Of a stretch of DNA of 64,000 bases, positions 1-12,045 are shown piece after piece; position 1 is the stretch's first letter, and each line of letters starts with the position of its first letter. The notes beneath the pieces were generated by a model. That model saw only the letters and a program-made list of their open reading frames with translations, was not told where the DNA came from and searched no databases. Both the position numbers and the translations under genes were made by a program. The DNA is taken from the NCBI GenBank assembly GCA_019787685.1, contig JAHNUO010000009.1, forward strand, positions 1,426,001 to 1,490,000. Direction: 5' to 3'. Origin of the DNA: Chiua virens (taxonomy: Eukaryota; Basidiomycota; Agaricomycetes; Boletales; Boletaceae).

Positions 1-1341
1 GTATTTAGTATTTAGTATGACCTCCTTTGGCCTTGATAACTACTTCAAGCCTTCTATTCATGCTTTTAATCCATTTCTGATGCTATTCTGCACAAATTTT
101 CCCCCACTCCTCTGCTAACCTCTCCTATAAATGATAAACTCCTTAGAGGCACTTTTATACACTAAAAGTTATTGTTTCAGATAATTTCAGGTATGTTCAA
201 AGGAAGTGAAGTATAGAGACTGTGCAGGCCAATCTAAAGATCCAATCTCTTGATCTTTTACCCATGTCTGAACTGTTTTAGAGGTATGCTTGGCATTATT
301 ATCTTATTGAAAAATGATCTCACCTTCTGAAATTGTAAAATTTTCAATGCTTTCCAGCAACCCCTGCTTTGAAATTGTCACATACTGCTCAGCATCCATC
401 TTTCTGTACATCTCACTCTAAACTCCCACTCCATTCCACCCTATATAGGCCTATGCCTGACTATACCTCTAGCAATTAATTACTCTCCTGCATTTTTCCA
501 CACATACTCTTGTTTGTATGACCCAATCCTATTGACTTTAGTCTCATTTAACTATACAACCCTTTCCCCACCCTCCACAGTCCAATGCTAGTATTTGAAA
601 GCATAGGCCAATCATCTTTTCTTGTGACTCTTGAAGAGAAGAGGTTTTTGTTCTCTACTACAGCTTTCAAAGAGGCTTTCTTGAGGGTATTTCTGACTGT
701 CTGAGGGTAGAGAGGAGTATCAATAATGATATTGATAAGTATAATGAGCTGAATAGCATTTTTGGCCTTGCCAGTAATGATCTGTTATACAATAGCCCTT
801 TTGCTGGTAAATGAAAACTTTGAAGAGTAACCACCAAGATATTTAGTCTTGTCTAGCTGGACTTCCTGAAGGACCCTAGACACTGTAGACTTGCCTAGAC
901 AAGTTTGAGAGGTTATTTTCCTGGAAGAGAGATTCAGGAAAAGGAAGGGGACAGTATTTTCCCTTAAGAGCTTTCATGATGATGATAGGAAAGTTACTAT
1001 GAAATGGTGGGGTTTATATGGTGCTAGCTGATGATAGTTACATAAATATAACATAATAGAACCATTATCAAATGTATGTAAGTACTTTACAACATGTTAG
1101 GGTCTAATATATGTAATCCAAACTTAAAGTCAAAGAACTGTCCCAATGAGTGATCATTTTGAAATGATTGCCATTTCATCAAATCTTATTCAAATCCTTT
1201 AACCCTTGGTCCAATAGAAAGCCAGGAGTAGGTACTATATTTCATATTCCCACATGTTTGGGTAAGATTTAGTGGTTACCGCGTTTTATTGCATTTAGTG
1301 AAAAACATGCAAACATTGGGACAGTTGTTTGAGCCACTGTA
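1..1341 (-). pseudogene. Tc1/mariner-type transposase remnant, truncated by the window edge
   Basis: Read on the minus strand, this stretch gives recognisable Tc1-family transposase blocks in order. They are a segment with TVRNTLKKASLKAVVEN, then a block resembling the usual WSDETKINR region, then a catalytic-Asp block reading DNNAKHTSKTVQTWV followed by LDWPAQS, and finally a C-terminus reading MNRRLEVVIKAKGGHTKY at the window start. The frame is interrupted by several stops, including one just before the catalytic DN, and the usual NPIE after LDWPAQS is degraded, so the copy is inactive. The 5' terminal repeat ends at 1339 and is flanked by a TA dinucleotide (1340-1341), the Tc1 target. The other end lies beyond base 1. 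Confidence 0.85.
1137..1339. repeat. Inverted 11-mers and terminal repeat of the Tc1-like element
   Basis: The 11-mer ACTGTCCCAAT at 1137-1147 is repeated in inverted form at 1315-1325. The outer copy belongs to the terminal repeat, which read inward on the minus strand from 1339 begins CAGTGGCTCAAACAACTGTC. A CAGT-type end directly next to TA is typical of Tc1/mariner elements. The two copies probably are the binding repeats of the transposase. Confidence 0.65.
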
Positions 1342-2165
1342 TGTAAGATGTAAGTGATAATGAAAGTAAAGAATTAATGAATGTGATTATGTAATGAATG
1401 AAGAGAATTTATTATTCTGACAGTAGGAGCAAAAGATTGATGAGTGAAATTGTGATTGTAACAGGTGAAATGTGAAAGTAGGGCAATAGGTTCATCCCAA
1501 GGGGGTTATACTAGAAGGGTTTGATGAATAAGAGTTTGTTGATGTGTCCTAGGGCTTGCTGAGGAATCTGGAATGAAAGTGACTGCAGGAAAAGTAATCC
1601 AGATAAAGTTGAGATGATGAGAGAGTAACTTGAGATGATAAGATATAAGAGAATGATAAGACAAAGTGAAACAAAGGATAAGGAATGATGTCCAGCCCAC
1701 TCACACAGGAGAGTAGACAGGTGATCTCCTGAATGCAGAAAGATGATATTTAATGTCAGAAACATAGTTTTATAGTCCTGGGCACGACCCAAGACTGTTA
1801 AAGGCAATCCAACCCTAAGTAAACATACATGATCAATGTAAGATGGGCATGTAAGGAAAGAAATGTCAAAACCTTATAGGTAATGAAAAGAAAAGAGTGT
1901 ACCATGAGAATAATGGCCTCAATAAGGCCTGTTATGATTCATCTTTTCCTTTTACTTTTACTTTGATTTCACTACACTCGGTACTACAGGTACCTCCTAC
2001 ATTCAATCTGCAAGGCTTACCCTTGCTTCAGATTACTCAGCAAGGGCTTAACCCTTTGCCCCATTTTACCTTTTCTTTCTTTGATCCAATTACACAACTC
2101 TGGCCCAACCTGTTGTTCCGTCATTGCTTCCTTCCTTCCACTTCCGATTGATCTGTTAGGGATCG
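1342..2165. other. AT-rich stretch without a gene; LTR-like sequence on the minus strand
   Basis: No reading frame here resembles a protein. Around 1765-1800 the minus strand has GGACTATAAAAC, the same TATA-like promoter block found in the inverted-repeat arms further right. The upstream and downstream sequence is laid out in a similar way, so this may be a second, diverged LTR-like copy. I could not define its ends. Confidence 0.4.
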
Positions 2166-2522
2166 CCTTCATTCCCACCATCAAAGAATAGAAAAGAGGG
2201 TGAAGGAATGTGATTCTGTTTGACCCAGGGACAACACTGAGTTGGTGAACAACAAGAAATGGTTTTTGAGTAGTCCAAGATGAATCCAGGGCGAATCCAG
2301 ATTAAAACAGATGGAAAAGCAAATGTGGCAGTCCAAATCTGGATCAATAAAACATGAGAAGAGTGAGAGAAAATGATGTTGACCAAAAACAATATGAGAC
2401 AGATGTGCACAGGCAAAAGCTACTGTATTTTTGTCAATACAGTGAGTTTTATAGTCCTCAGGAATACCCTCAGACTTGTTCTAAGTAAGGATAATAAATA
2501 AAAGAAGGTTTTTGTATGGTAT
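2166..2522 (-). repeat. Left arm of a large inverted repeat (LTR-like element)
   Basis: The reverse complement of this stretch matches 4052-4400 over about 330 bp with scattered differences. Shared landmarks, in order on the minus strand, are ATACCATACAAAA, CTTACTTAGAACAAGTCTGA, GGTATTCCTGAGGACTATAA, TTTTGCCTGTG, TGATCCAGATTTGGACTG, TTCACCAACTCAGTG and AACAGAATCACATTCCTTCA. The block GGACTATAAAAC looks like an LTR promoter. No internal retrotransposon gene is recognisable between the arms, so they may be two solo LTRs in opposite orientation. Confidence 0.8.
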
Positions 2523-4051
2523 AAAGTTCAAGGGGCACCCGAACGTCCCTGCAAGGGCTGCATGACATTGTCTAGGCCTATGCTAAGTATGAATAAGGAA
2601 AAAGAAAACAAAAGAAAGAAATCCCAAGCAATATGAGCACAGGTACAGCAATCCAGATGAGTTCACACAAGCAGACAGATTGTTACAATCACACAATATA
2701 CTATCCTAATCCCTCTATTTTTTGCCTATTTTTCCATATTTTTCCCTTTGCATTTGAGCTTGCTATAAGCATTCCATTCCTTCCGAGTTTCCGAGTTTCC
2801 GGAGTTTCCGAAATTCCCATGCTCTCAGAAACTCCGGAACTGAACACTTAGCAAATACAAAGTGATATATGATTGAAATACATTGACCCATGCCTTGCTA
2901 TGGTCTAGAACCACTAACCCTTGACCAGCCTAGACCATACAAGCCCTCAGACACCCTCTAGACTCATAGTATGTCATTCCATTCTACACATGCTCACCTC
3001 ATGCCTACCTCACCTCATGCCTACCCTCATATCCATTCCTCCTCATGTCTATGATGCAATTACATTCTATGGCTATCTATTCTAGATCCATATACCCTAT
3101 ACCCATTCAAACCCTTGTCCCATAGCATAGCATATCTGTAGATTTACCTTACACTTGTACAAACAGTAGAATTGTCATATACCACTCCGTTCTCCGTTCC
3201 TCTGGATATAACTCCGGATCTCTTAGACAATAACTCCAGGTCGATCACCCTCAGGACACAACTCCGTGATCCTGGACCTCCGTTATGTATATATGCTTCC
3301 TCTTTCGTTTTAGTACATAACCTGTGTCTCGCTTACGAGCACAGCTCCAGCTTTCTCAGTACCCGACTTACCTCCAGCTATGTAGTTTCCCGATCTCCCA
3401 TCTTATTCAGAATTAGTCATTCTCCATTTCTCCATATTACTCATCTCCTTGCTCCGTGACTAATCATTATGTTTCCTTCAAGTATATAAACCATAGTTAC
3501 TTCAATTGCAACTTTAGTCTGAATATTAATTTACTTGTACGACTCACTCCGAACACTCCGTAAGACCTTGACGGCCTTTACTCCGCTCGACTCCACTTCA
3601 TGTGTTGAGTCATATATCTACCTCCATTCTCTGCATGTCCGAAATATAGGGACAGACTGTGACAAGGGCGCACCACATACGGTGAAGCCAAGTCCTGTCT
3701 GATGCTACAACTCCAGAGATCCGGAGTTGGCTACCTCCGAGTCACATGGTCTCTAACAAGAATAGTATAAAAGGGACATCCCCAACTCACTGAAGGACCC
3801 AGTCTTGTCCTTCTGGAGTTTCCCCAAGCCTCTCTAGTCACACAGACTCACTTTCATTGTCCTTCCAGCAAATAACTTAAGCCTGTAAAGGTTTGGTTAT
3901 TTCACAGATCAGGATTGGGATCAGGTGACGACGAGGTGTGGAAAAGTGCTATGTGAGCACAGGAAATACCTATTTCCTATACTGCTCTTCCTGGCCACCC
4001 TTTTGGACCATTGGTCCATGCACAATTACTTAGGTATAAATACCATGCAGT
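2523..4051. other. Repeat-rich spacer between the inverted arms
   Basis: No gene is recognised. The stretch has a short tandem array of TTCCGAG-type units near 2779-2810, CACCTCATGCCTAC repeats near 2994-3035, and many copies of ACTCCG/CTCCGGA motifs between 3170 and 3740. A block from about 3175 to 3905 starts TGTCATATAC, has a TATAAAAGG promoter-like motif near 3768 and ends near TTATTTCACA. It could be a separate solo LTR, but I see no target duplication. Confidence 0.45.
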
Positions 4052-4400
4052 GATACCATACAAAATCTTTCTTTTTTAATTACCCTTACTTAGAACAAGT
4101 CTGAAGGTATTCCTGAGGACTATAAAACAGTTTTTAATGACAAAAATGAATAGCTTTTGCCTGTGTGCACTTGTCTCACATTGTTTTTAGTTGATGTTCA
4201 TTTTCTCTGTTTTCCTTGTGTTTTCTTGATCCAGATTTGGACTGCTGTGTCTGCTTTTTCATCCATTTTGTATCCAGACTTGCTCAGATTCATCTCAGGC
4301 CACTAAAAACCTATTTCTCCTTGTTCACCAACTCAGTGCAGTCCCTGGGTTGAACAGAATCACATTCCTTCACCCCTTTTCTATCTTTCAATCCCCCTGA
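4052..4400 (+). repeat. Right arm of the large inverted repeat (LTR-like element)
   Basis: This is the plus-oriented partner of 2166-2522. It has the same order of motifs, from ATACCATACAAAA through the TATA-like GGACTATAAAAC block to AACAGAATCACATTCCTTCA. Scattered substitutions between the arms suggest they are old rather than a recent duplication. Confidence 0.8.
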
Positions 4401-5076
4401 GTCCTACACTCTAGCCAGGATTACTTATCTTCAGTGTGAAACTGTTCACAGCATCCCAGCCTGGATATAATCATGCAAAATGATAAGAGTATTGCCCCCA
4501 ACTACTGTGGACTCCCCTACATCGCCATATTGGTAGACCTTGGTTTGACAAAATCAAAATTGGATGCTACACTAGACTACTGTGAGAAGAACAGGGATAC
4601 ATGCCTGCATATTTATGCATCTGGTCTTGATGCAGATACATATCCATTCCTTTGGGGCCAGACCAAGCTCATGAATTCTCAATGACCTTTACAGACAATG
4701 CTCACCTCCTTCAGGCCCAACATTCTTGGAGGACCTCAAAGACTGAGCACAGTTCGGAAAGTCCAGGGAGGAACAGTACATGAACCATGGGGAACTGTAG
4801 GCAAGGGAGAAATGCGATGTTTTAAGTAGGCATGGGCATGACTCGGAGACTCTATTTGTCAGTTTAGTGTCAAGACAGGCTCATTTTGTTCACATGGGTA
4901 AATGTACCATCTATAGTCATCTTTTGAGGTGGGATGCAATGCTCCCAAGGTTATACGAGATGGGTATGTATTAACAACTCAGATGAGTCCCCGAACCGAA
5001 AGACTTGAGCAGACTCCTTATGCACGCCGCAATGCACATAGCGCTGCAAACTCAGCTCACAATCACTTTGGCAAGG
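4401..5076. other. Boundary of the repeat island
   Basis: A 70-codon open frame at 4473-4685 follows the right repeat arm directly and might be a retroelement remnant, but it shows no motif I recognise. After about 4950 the base composition shifts from AT-rich to the balanced composition of the gene-bearing part of the window. Confidence 0.35.
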
Positions 5077-5516
5077 ATGTCGACAATACCCAAGGTTGCG
5101 AGTAGCCAAGCACCAACAACTTACCAAGAGTTATTCAGATACGCAGGCCAAGGTTCGGGACGCCTCGTGACTCAAACGATCCCCATATGGGGGACCTCAG
5201 GTAAACAGATGAACGAGACCTGCCAGTTAGTAAGCCATAATCAGTGTGTCACCCTACCACTCCCGCGACGTTGAGCAGCGTGGCTCGTCCGCTCAACGAC
5301 TTTGTCGAAATCATAGAGAGGCTCGATAAGCGACTGAACGACAAGAGTCGCCCCACTTGGCCATGCTTTTTTCGTGGTCGGCTGAGGGGACTTGCGCGGT
5401 CTCTCTTTGTGCCCGATTACTTTTTACACGCTGGGCCGGAGAACGTTATGCTATACTCTAGGGATGGCCTGTACATCATCAAGACGCTGAAGGAGTTCCA
5501 GTATACGGACGAGTGA
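5077..5516 (+). CDS. Possible small two-exon hypothetical gene
   Basis: Two open segments may belong together. The first starts with ATG at 5077 (MSTIPKVASSQAPTTYQELF) and stays open to a possible donor near 5157. The second runs from a possible acceptor (TTGAGCAG, ending near 5279) to the stop at 5516 and reads ARPLNDFVEIIERLDKRLND followed by a segment rich in aromatic and basic residues. I recognise no domain and the intron is a guess. It is convergent with the mannosidase gene that ends at 5766. Confidence 0.3.
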
Positions 5517-5765
5517 GTCACATTTCGTGGGTTGAAAGTTTGTCCGAAGTCCAGCATGTTCTAAATTAGAAGACAGACGAGAGACCACTGAATAAATCAA
5601 TAAATCACTGACAGTCTGGGTTATTATACTTCCACGTTCAACATTAGTAGAAGAAAAACAAAAGGCACTAGGGTGAGCATTACATTTGACGAAGAGATCG
5701 TCCAGGTAACAAGGGGCGTCGACACCCTGGTCCTGCATAAATCTCACCAGTTCGTGCCGAAATCA

Positions 5766-8245
5766 TCACGCAATCCCATGCGCTTCCCTCTCTTGCCTCG
5801 ACCACTCGAACACGGGTAGCGGATGCGCCTCGGTATTAAATACCCATTTATCCAGCGGTATTAAATCCTCATCCGAGAACAAGAGATAGAGGTATTTGAG
5901 CGTCTCCGCTAAAAAGTAACTGCGTAGGATAAATGTGTTTAGATCACGGTTACCAACGTGTGCAAGGGAGACTCTGTCGTCGACCCACCTTGGCATCGAA
6001 TCCAACTGATCCGGATAGGCACTGTCGACATTCCTGATGCTAGCATATCCAGACTCGGTCTTGGCGTGGCGTTCAATGGCTTGGAAGATGTGCCAGCCGC
6101 GATGGCGCCACTTGACATCCCCTGTCGTCCGCCATAAGATATAAAGCGATTCGATCGTCTGCCCACCCAAGAGAGAAAATGGCACCGTGATGAGTACGCC
6201 CGCGCGAGCAAGCCACATGACATGCCACGTACCTCCGGTCTCAAGTAATATGCGGGGTTCTTGACTGAATAGTCCATGTGCACACCGGAGGGTCGATTCT
6301 CCATCTCAACCGTCGCATCTTCATGTACTAGTCGTGGCGTCCATGGTTCTATATCTCCAACGCCAGGGGGCGGGTGTCCCCGTCTAGACAAGCCTTTCCA
6401 CCACCCACGCACACCGCCACCACCTTCGTGCTTCTTCCAAGTACGCAGTGCATCCATCCATCCTATTGCGTCCAAATCGGGATCCGCGTCCATCTGCACA
6501 GCCTCAGGGCCCAGCCCTGTCGGCTGATCCGCATACATCAAGTAGCACGTCTGCGCGATGCCTTCCGCAGCCCACAGATGCAGCTCCGCTAAGTTAAACT
6601 CGGAGAGACGAGCATAGGCCCTGCGGTCCGCAGGTGACAGATGATTGGTGAGTGCAGTGACGTCGATGCCCAAGGTGTCAAGACGGTCGAGGGGGAGGAG
6701 GTGGACGCCAAGGGCTAAGAGACCGGGGAAGAAGCAAGAGAGGTGTTCAAAGGTATGAGAAAGGCCCACCCAACGTTCAACGATGGTTGCGTCGGTCACG
6801 TAGAGAAGGTTCCGTTCGGGGGTAAGGAACAGCAGGTTATTGATGACATACGAAGTGAATCGAAGGTCTACTGAATAGGTTCTATTAGGATCAGTGATCG
6901 AAGGACCGAGCGAGAAACTGACACATTTCGAGATTACGCTTGTCCGTACGTGCAGTTAATAAGAATTGCTTAAGAGTGTACTCATGGCCGCTATCTGCAA
7001 GGCCACCAACCGAGAGTTGAACTAGGAACAAACGAGTCAAATGTAATGTCTGGAAAATAACAAGAGACTCACGAATACTAGTAGCTGGTGCACCCAGACG
7101 CAGATTCCATCGTGTTGGATACATCCCTCCGCTTTCATTGAGGTTCGCAGCATAGAATAGATCTGTAATAATGGTTGCCTGTAGGAAGTACTGTGTTACC
7201 CCACCCGTGAGAATGACAGTAGCTCGTACGTGATCAATATGTTCCTTTTTCCCCGTGATTTTGCCTAAATATGCGTATTCCAGCTGGCAGGACGCTATTT
7301 CCGCTAATACTCCGGAATCATATGAAAAATTCATTCCTCTGCAAGGACGAGCGAGGTGGTGTGAGAATTGATCCCCATATGAAAATAATGTCGTAGCTGA
7401 CCTGTAAGTATCAACTGCGAAACCAGGGAACCCGGACGTCGTATTAAACGCAGGGGCTAATTTGGTTCCAAGTTCATCCGCCTTCAGTCGCAAAAGATCA
7501 TGGCCAGATATCGCATGCGCTGCTAACAATCCGCCGAGATATCGAATGACCGTTTCAAAAAAGGGAACATGATTATTCTACGTGCTGATGCTGAATAAAA
7601 CCGTGCGAAGAGAAGAGGGAGGGAGAATGGAAGGACATACAGTTGGCAATGAGAAGTTGGTTTGAGCGATCACCGGCAGTGCACGCGCAAATTCCTCCTT
7701 CAGCCCCATGAGCAACATTGTGTCGAGCGAATCCACGGCCGTTACACCCCAACCATTGAAGCTTGAGATACGATTTTAGTAAGGGCAGTGGGCACATGTC
7801 TTTGCTATTGCCAGATCCCGCAGAAAGAGACTCACTTGTCGATGCTCTCGTTGGATAAGGGCAATAACTCGTCGTGTGGGAAGGCAAGCTTCTCATAACC
7901 ATTATACGCGTGTCGGAACGCGTCCTTGACCTGTGCTGCTCGTTCGGCCCAAATTTCAGGCGTCTCAGCGTGCCAGACTGGGGTGTCTTTGGAGAAAAGA
8001 ATACTGCTTCGACTGAGATACGCATGGTATAGGGTAAAGAAGACGGCGGAGACGCCAAGTGCAAGGAGGACATGGCGGGAGGAGATTCGACGTTGATTGA
8101 GGTGGGGCGAAACAAGGGTATTGGTAGGAGCAATGTAGTGGAGGAGGTTGCGCAGTGCTGCCATCGTGCCAACCCTTGGAAAGACAGAAAGACGTGGCAG
8201 GGGGGTGGAATAAGAATTTGAAAGAGTAGCAGCGGAACCATCCAT
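5766..8245 (-). CDS. Class I alpha-1,2-mannosidase, glycoside hydrolase family 47
   Basis: The product is a type II membrane enzyme that trims alpha-1,2-linked mannose from N-glycans in the ER or Golgi. The N-terminus has a short cytosolic part and a membrane anchor (residues about 58-76). The GH47 blocks then follow in order: FPHDELLPLS, FNGWGVTAVDSLDTMLLMGL, SGVLAEIASCQLEYAYLG, MYPTRWNL, SVGGLADSGHEY, FEHLSCFFPGLLALG, RPETIESLYILWRTTGD and the calcium-binding region WVFNTEAHP near the C-terminus. Exons I could place are 8245-7836, 7761-7641, 7577-7402, one from 7338, one ending at 6233, 6158-5989 and 5919-5766, with more introns between. All joints I checked keep the frame. A second in-frame ATG at codon 28 could also be the start. 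ER versus Golgi type was not decided. Confidence 0.93.
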
Positions 8246-8887
8246 AGGGCCATATTGTAGGGCAGATTATCCCCTCACTCTAGGCGGTGCCAGAGAGCGT
8301 ACCATGTGGCTGTTCCCAGAATGTTGTACCTCGCTGTCAACTCTTCCAGCTTCTGACACTTCGCTGGAATTGTTAGCCTTCAAGTGCGATGACATCGAGT
8401 GAGCGAGCATTATGAACGCTTGACCTGAATATGAGACGGTCCAGTTCATATCTGAGGCATACCGTAGCATTTCAAGTATTGTCGTTGTTGAAGCTGGAAG
8501 TCGCGGCACTTGACAAAGTGTGACTCGGACGTGTGACGGACGAACGTCACAATACCGGATCAATCGAGATTTCATCTCAGCTTTGCTTGTGCTTCTCCCG
8601 AAGCTGGAATCTTTATTCTATGAGGCAAGTATTATATGTCATACGTTTCATCAGCAAGGCTCTTGACTATCATCGTTATTGACATTGGACGACTCAGAGT
8701 GCCAGATCTGACACGCCCACAGATTGCAAGCTGTGGTCCACCAACCCCACTCGATCCGCCACTTGCCCAGATGGTCCGCGCGATGGCCCACCATCAGCAT
8801 AAAGAGACAATGCGCTCAGGGAGAACAATGATGTGTGTGTTCCACACCACACGATGCACCATGTCAAAGCAGGTGATTGTCCTAAGC
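8246..8887. other. Divergent intergenic region between mannosidase and hypothetical gene
   Basis: No gene is recognised. The region must hold the promoters of the minus-strand mannosidase and of the plus-strand gene that begins at 9034. Confidence 0.5.
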
Positions 8888-8895
8888 TATTTAAA
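8888..8895 (+). promoter_or_regulatory. TATA-like box (TATTTAAA)
   Basis: TATTTAAA lies about 65 bp upstream of the probable 5'UTR intron and about 140 bp upstream of the ATG at 9034. Confidence 0.5.
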
Positions 8896-8960
8896 CAGAG
8901 TTTGCAGACCTCCGGAGCCTCACAGCGCTTCTCATCTCATTTAAGACGATATCATACCTC

Positions 8961-9022
8961 GTATGTCATATCCTTGTGATTCGCTATACATTTTGATTTG
9001 ATATACGTCTCTAATTTTACAG
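8961..9022 (+). other. Probable 5'UTR intron
   Basis: A 62-bp segment begins GTATGT and ends TTTTACAG, with a CTAAT branch-like motif just before the acceptor. It lies 11 bp before the ATG at 9034. It explains the in-frame ATG at 8998 as intronic and supports the downstream start. Confidence 0.55.
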
Positions 9023-9033
9023 AAACCTACGGA

Positions 9034-9675
9034 ATGGCCCCTCAAACGCGTAGCATGTCCCTGGTTACTCCAGGTCGCACTACCCGCAACAGTACTTATG
9101 GGCGGTCTTCCTTATCACCACCTTCCAAGTCTCGGAGGACTTCGATCAAAAGCCTGTCTGAATCTGCGCCGGCGTATGGTTCACAGGCAGAAGGCAACAC
9201 AACTCGCATCGTCAATAATCCAGCAGAAGACATTTGGTTTGCATGCCGAGACTCGGATGGGTTACCCACCAGTGTCTCCTTATCCGAGACAGGCAAAGGC
9301 ATCCACGTGCGTTGGGAGTATCCAAACTACGACAACGATGGTGACGCCGAAGCTGAGGAGGAGATTGCTGAGGTCGAGATGATGGTTGATGAGGCGCATG
9401 ACATCGTGACCCCTCCTCCCACGGCTTCCGGGCCTTGGGACGCTCACAGCCCACTGACGTTCTCAGAAACCCAAATCGCACACGACCGGTGCGAACTTGG
9501 ATCTGTGGTCCTGACGCCCGTCAAGAATTTGAAGCCGCTTCAGCCAAGTCCGGCGTTCATTGGGGATATCACGGGTGTGCAGGACGGTGTCCTTCAGGCT
9601 GAGGAAGGTTACCAAGGTTTTGCCAAGAGGGGGCCCACCTCATTGATTCAACAAATGCGTTGTCAAGAGGCATGA
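9034..9675 (+). CDS. Hypothetical protein, mostly disordered
   Basis: One exon of 213 codons. The N-terminal 50 residues are rich in Ser, Thr, Arg and Pro (MAPQTRSMSLVTPGRTTRNS and on). A short more structured stretch follows, with DIWFACRDSDGLPTSVSLSE and IHVRWEYPNY, then an acidic run (DNDGDAEAEEEIAEVEMM) and a Pro-rich tail. The basic head with an acidic middle would suit a nuclear protein, but this is only inference and I know no family for it. The start is chosen because a likely 5'UTR intron removes the upstream ATG. Confidence 0.65.
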   Translation: MAPQTRSMSLVTPGRTTRNSTYGRSSLSPPSKSRRTSIKSLSESAPAYGSQAEGNTTRIVNNPAEDIWFACRDSDGLPTSVSLSETGKGIHVRWEYPNYDNDGDAEAEEEIAEVEMMVDEAHDIVTPPPTASGPWDAHSPLTFSETQIAHDRCELGSVVLTPVKNLKPLQPSPAFIGDITGVQDGVLQAEEGYQGFAKRGPTSLIQQMRCQEA

Positions 9676-10330
9676 TGCGGGCCCGGGAGGAGGCTTTTGT
9701 GCTAGTTCGTCCAAGCTATTCGTCGCACACCACGGTTCCCATCGTAACCCACCCCCTGCGTTTGGGACCCTCTGGAACTGAACTCTTTGACTAATTGGTG
9801 GTTGAACAGTGCACAATCGGACTCGTCAGTGATCATAGACATTATCTCTTTTCTAATTCCATCCGACATGATCCGACTTACCACCATAATAACACACCCA
9901 TTCCTCGTCCGTTAATCAATGTATCATTGTAATTCGGCTCGTCAGATCTATGTAGTTCGAGATCAGTAGTACCATTTCACTCCTTCATTAGTCACTTTCA
10001 ACATGCCCATAAATTAGGAGAGACCCATCCGACCCTTTTGTTTCTTCCTATATACTTACGATTATTCTTGCCTTACTACCTACAAGGTCTGGGGCGGAGC
10101 GAAGATGTTAGGTTAGAATTAACATAGTTTAGGGAGTCAGGCCCGAGTCGCAGCTGCGCTTGTATATTCGTGTTATGAAGCATATCAAGAATTAGTCATC
10201 GGACACACCTTTCCTGGACCATCAGCAGGAGATTCTCCTCTGCAGCGCCCGAAGCATACAATTGTCACCGTCCTTCGATGCACTGTGCTCTCGGATGATT
10301 TCAGAAACTGTAACACTAGTGGAAATGTGG
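9676..10330. other. Intergenic, convergent 3' ends
   Basis: The 3' flanks of the hypothetical gene (+) and the F-box gene (-). No reading frame or repeat of note was seen. Confidence 0.5.
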
Positions 10331-12045
10331 CTAGTATGAAGTACTGCTTGTAGTCATGGTATTTTCGAATACTAAAACTTCGAAGTCCACTTCCGAGTCA
10401 CCATCACTTGACTCCCAAAACCGCCAAGGTGAGTTCTCACATTTGGCTTTTTTAATCTTCTCGTAAACCGCTTTCCACATAGAGCGGTAGGTGGATTCTA
10501 TAACTCCATCTAGTTCGAATTTTATTAAGAATTTTGACATTAACCGCAGGCCACTCAGTGATGGAAGGTGGTCGAGTAAGAAATGTGCAACCCCTTCCAC
10601 GACCGGCCGCGCGATAGGCGAATACGAGAGTCCTAATGTCTGGATGAGCACATTACGGATCGCTGACTCCTCTGCTGTCAAAACTGGGATCGTCCTCGCG
10701 TCAACGCATAGTCCGAGTGTATGCAGCTTTGGGCAGCGTGCGAGCATAAGCAGGAGACCCCTCAGTGACGGGAGGCAGAAGGGTGACCGCACATTGTATT
10801 GGTTGAGATTGAGCTGCTCCAGGTCAGGCCATGCTTGAGCTAACTGTACAAGTTCACCGTCGTTCAGAGAAATCGGGTTCGTGAGATTGAGGTCAAGTGT
10901 GCGAAGACTGAAGGCCAGAAGTGGGTTCAATAGCTCAAAGCTGAGCTGCATCGTGTTAATTATATCTGGTCCGCTGTGGACGAGCCGAATGTGTCGTAGG
11001 GTCTGTCGACGCATACTTGAATTCAGGGCAGAGAAGAATTCGTGAAAATCCTCGGGTGGGGTGATCAATAAAAACTCGATAGAAAGTTCTTCAAACGGTT
11101 GGTGTGTGGAGTGCAAATACGGAGTGACAGAGGAAATGTCTTGAACGTAGAGGTCAAGAGCACGCAAGTTCTGGAAAGGAGTATAGCCAAGAGCACTATA
11201 TCCAGCAAGTCTCCGGAGATTGTCTGGATGGTGATGGTGCAAGCGAGCAAAGAGCTTTTTGAGACGATGCGATTGAATCAAATGGGTGATGGTATCTTCA
11301 TTGATCTCGTGGCAAGTAAGGACTTCCAGTTCTGAAGAACGAGAAATGGCGCGAGATATCGCAGCCACCGCTAACGGCGAAAGGTTCTGATCCAGGTGAT
11401 TGAAATATAGTGACTTGACATTTGGACAGAATTTGTGGTAGTGCTCGAGAAATCCCAGAATGGAGGTATGATCACCATCATCGAGCCACACATAAAGGTT
11501 GACCAGCGAAGGGCTAAGCATCAAACGAATCTGTGCAATATCATTGTCGGACCAGTGGAGTTTCCGGAGGTTAGGCAGTAGCAGTGTAGTGCAAAACCAA
11601 ACAGCCTGTAAAATCTTTGTATCGGCGCTCGAGACCGTCAATTCCTGGACACGAGGGGCATAGTGTAACACAATACTCCATTCCTCTTCATTGAACGGAG
11701 CCTATTGATTCACATCGTCAACGTCGCGCATATCACGGATGAAAATTGACATACCAACGGCCCGGGTTCATCTTCTACCACATTATTTTTGGCACCCATA
11801 CATCGCAAAAAAGGCTCCAGACTGTGCAACCGGTGCCAAAGAGCATCGAGCGCAGGCTCGGACAAAGCACGACACGTTCTCGCAAGCATTGCCAGTGCCC
11901 GCTGACCAGCTCTCCATGAATCTTTTCTGATTGGATGCGGGCACCAAGGGTTCCCAAGTGTTGGGTGGGGAACTGTATCTGAATCTGCCACCAGAGTGTC
12001 CAGGATGGCGCTGCGTATTTCGGGAATAAACAATGCGTCGTGCAT
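10331..12045 (-). CDS. F-box-like protein with leucine-rich repeats
   Basis: Two exons, 12045-11755 and 11701-10331, joined by a 53-bp GT-AG intron (11702-11754) that keeps the frame (GPL then APFNEEEWSI). The N-terminus (IPEIRSAILDTL, then LAMLARTCRALSEPALDALW) has the pattern of the divergent F-box helices common in agaricomycetes. The rest is an irregular leucine-rich repeat series, for example LLPNLRKLHWSDND, PSLVNLYVWLD and LRTLDLNLTNPISLNDGELV. Such proteins act as substrate adaptors of SCF ubiquitin ligases; the target is unknown. About 550 residues, a normal length for this large family. Confidence 0.8.

Noticed and set aside
2994..3035. Short repeats considered as a CRISPR array
   Set aside because: The repeats are directly adjacent minisatellite units without regular spacers, in a eukaryotic genome.
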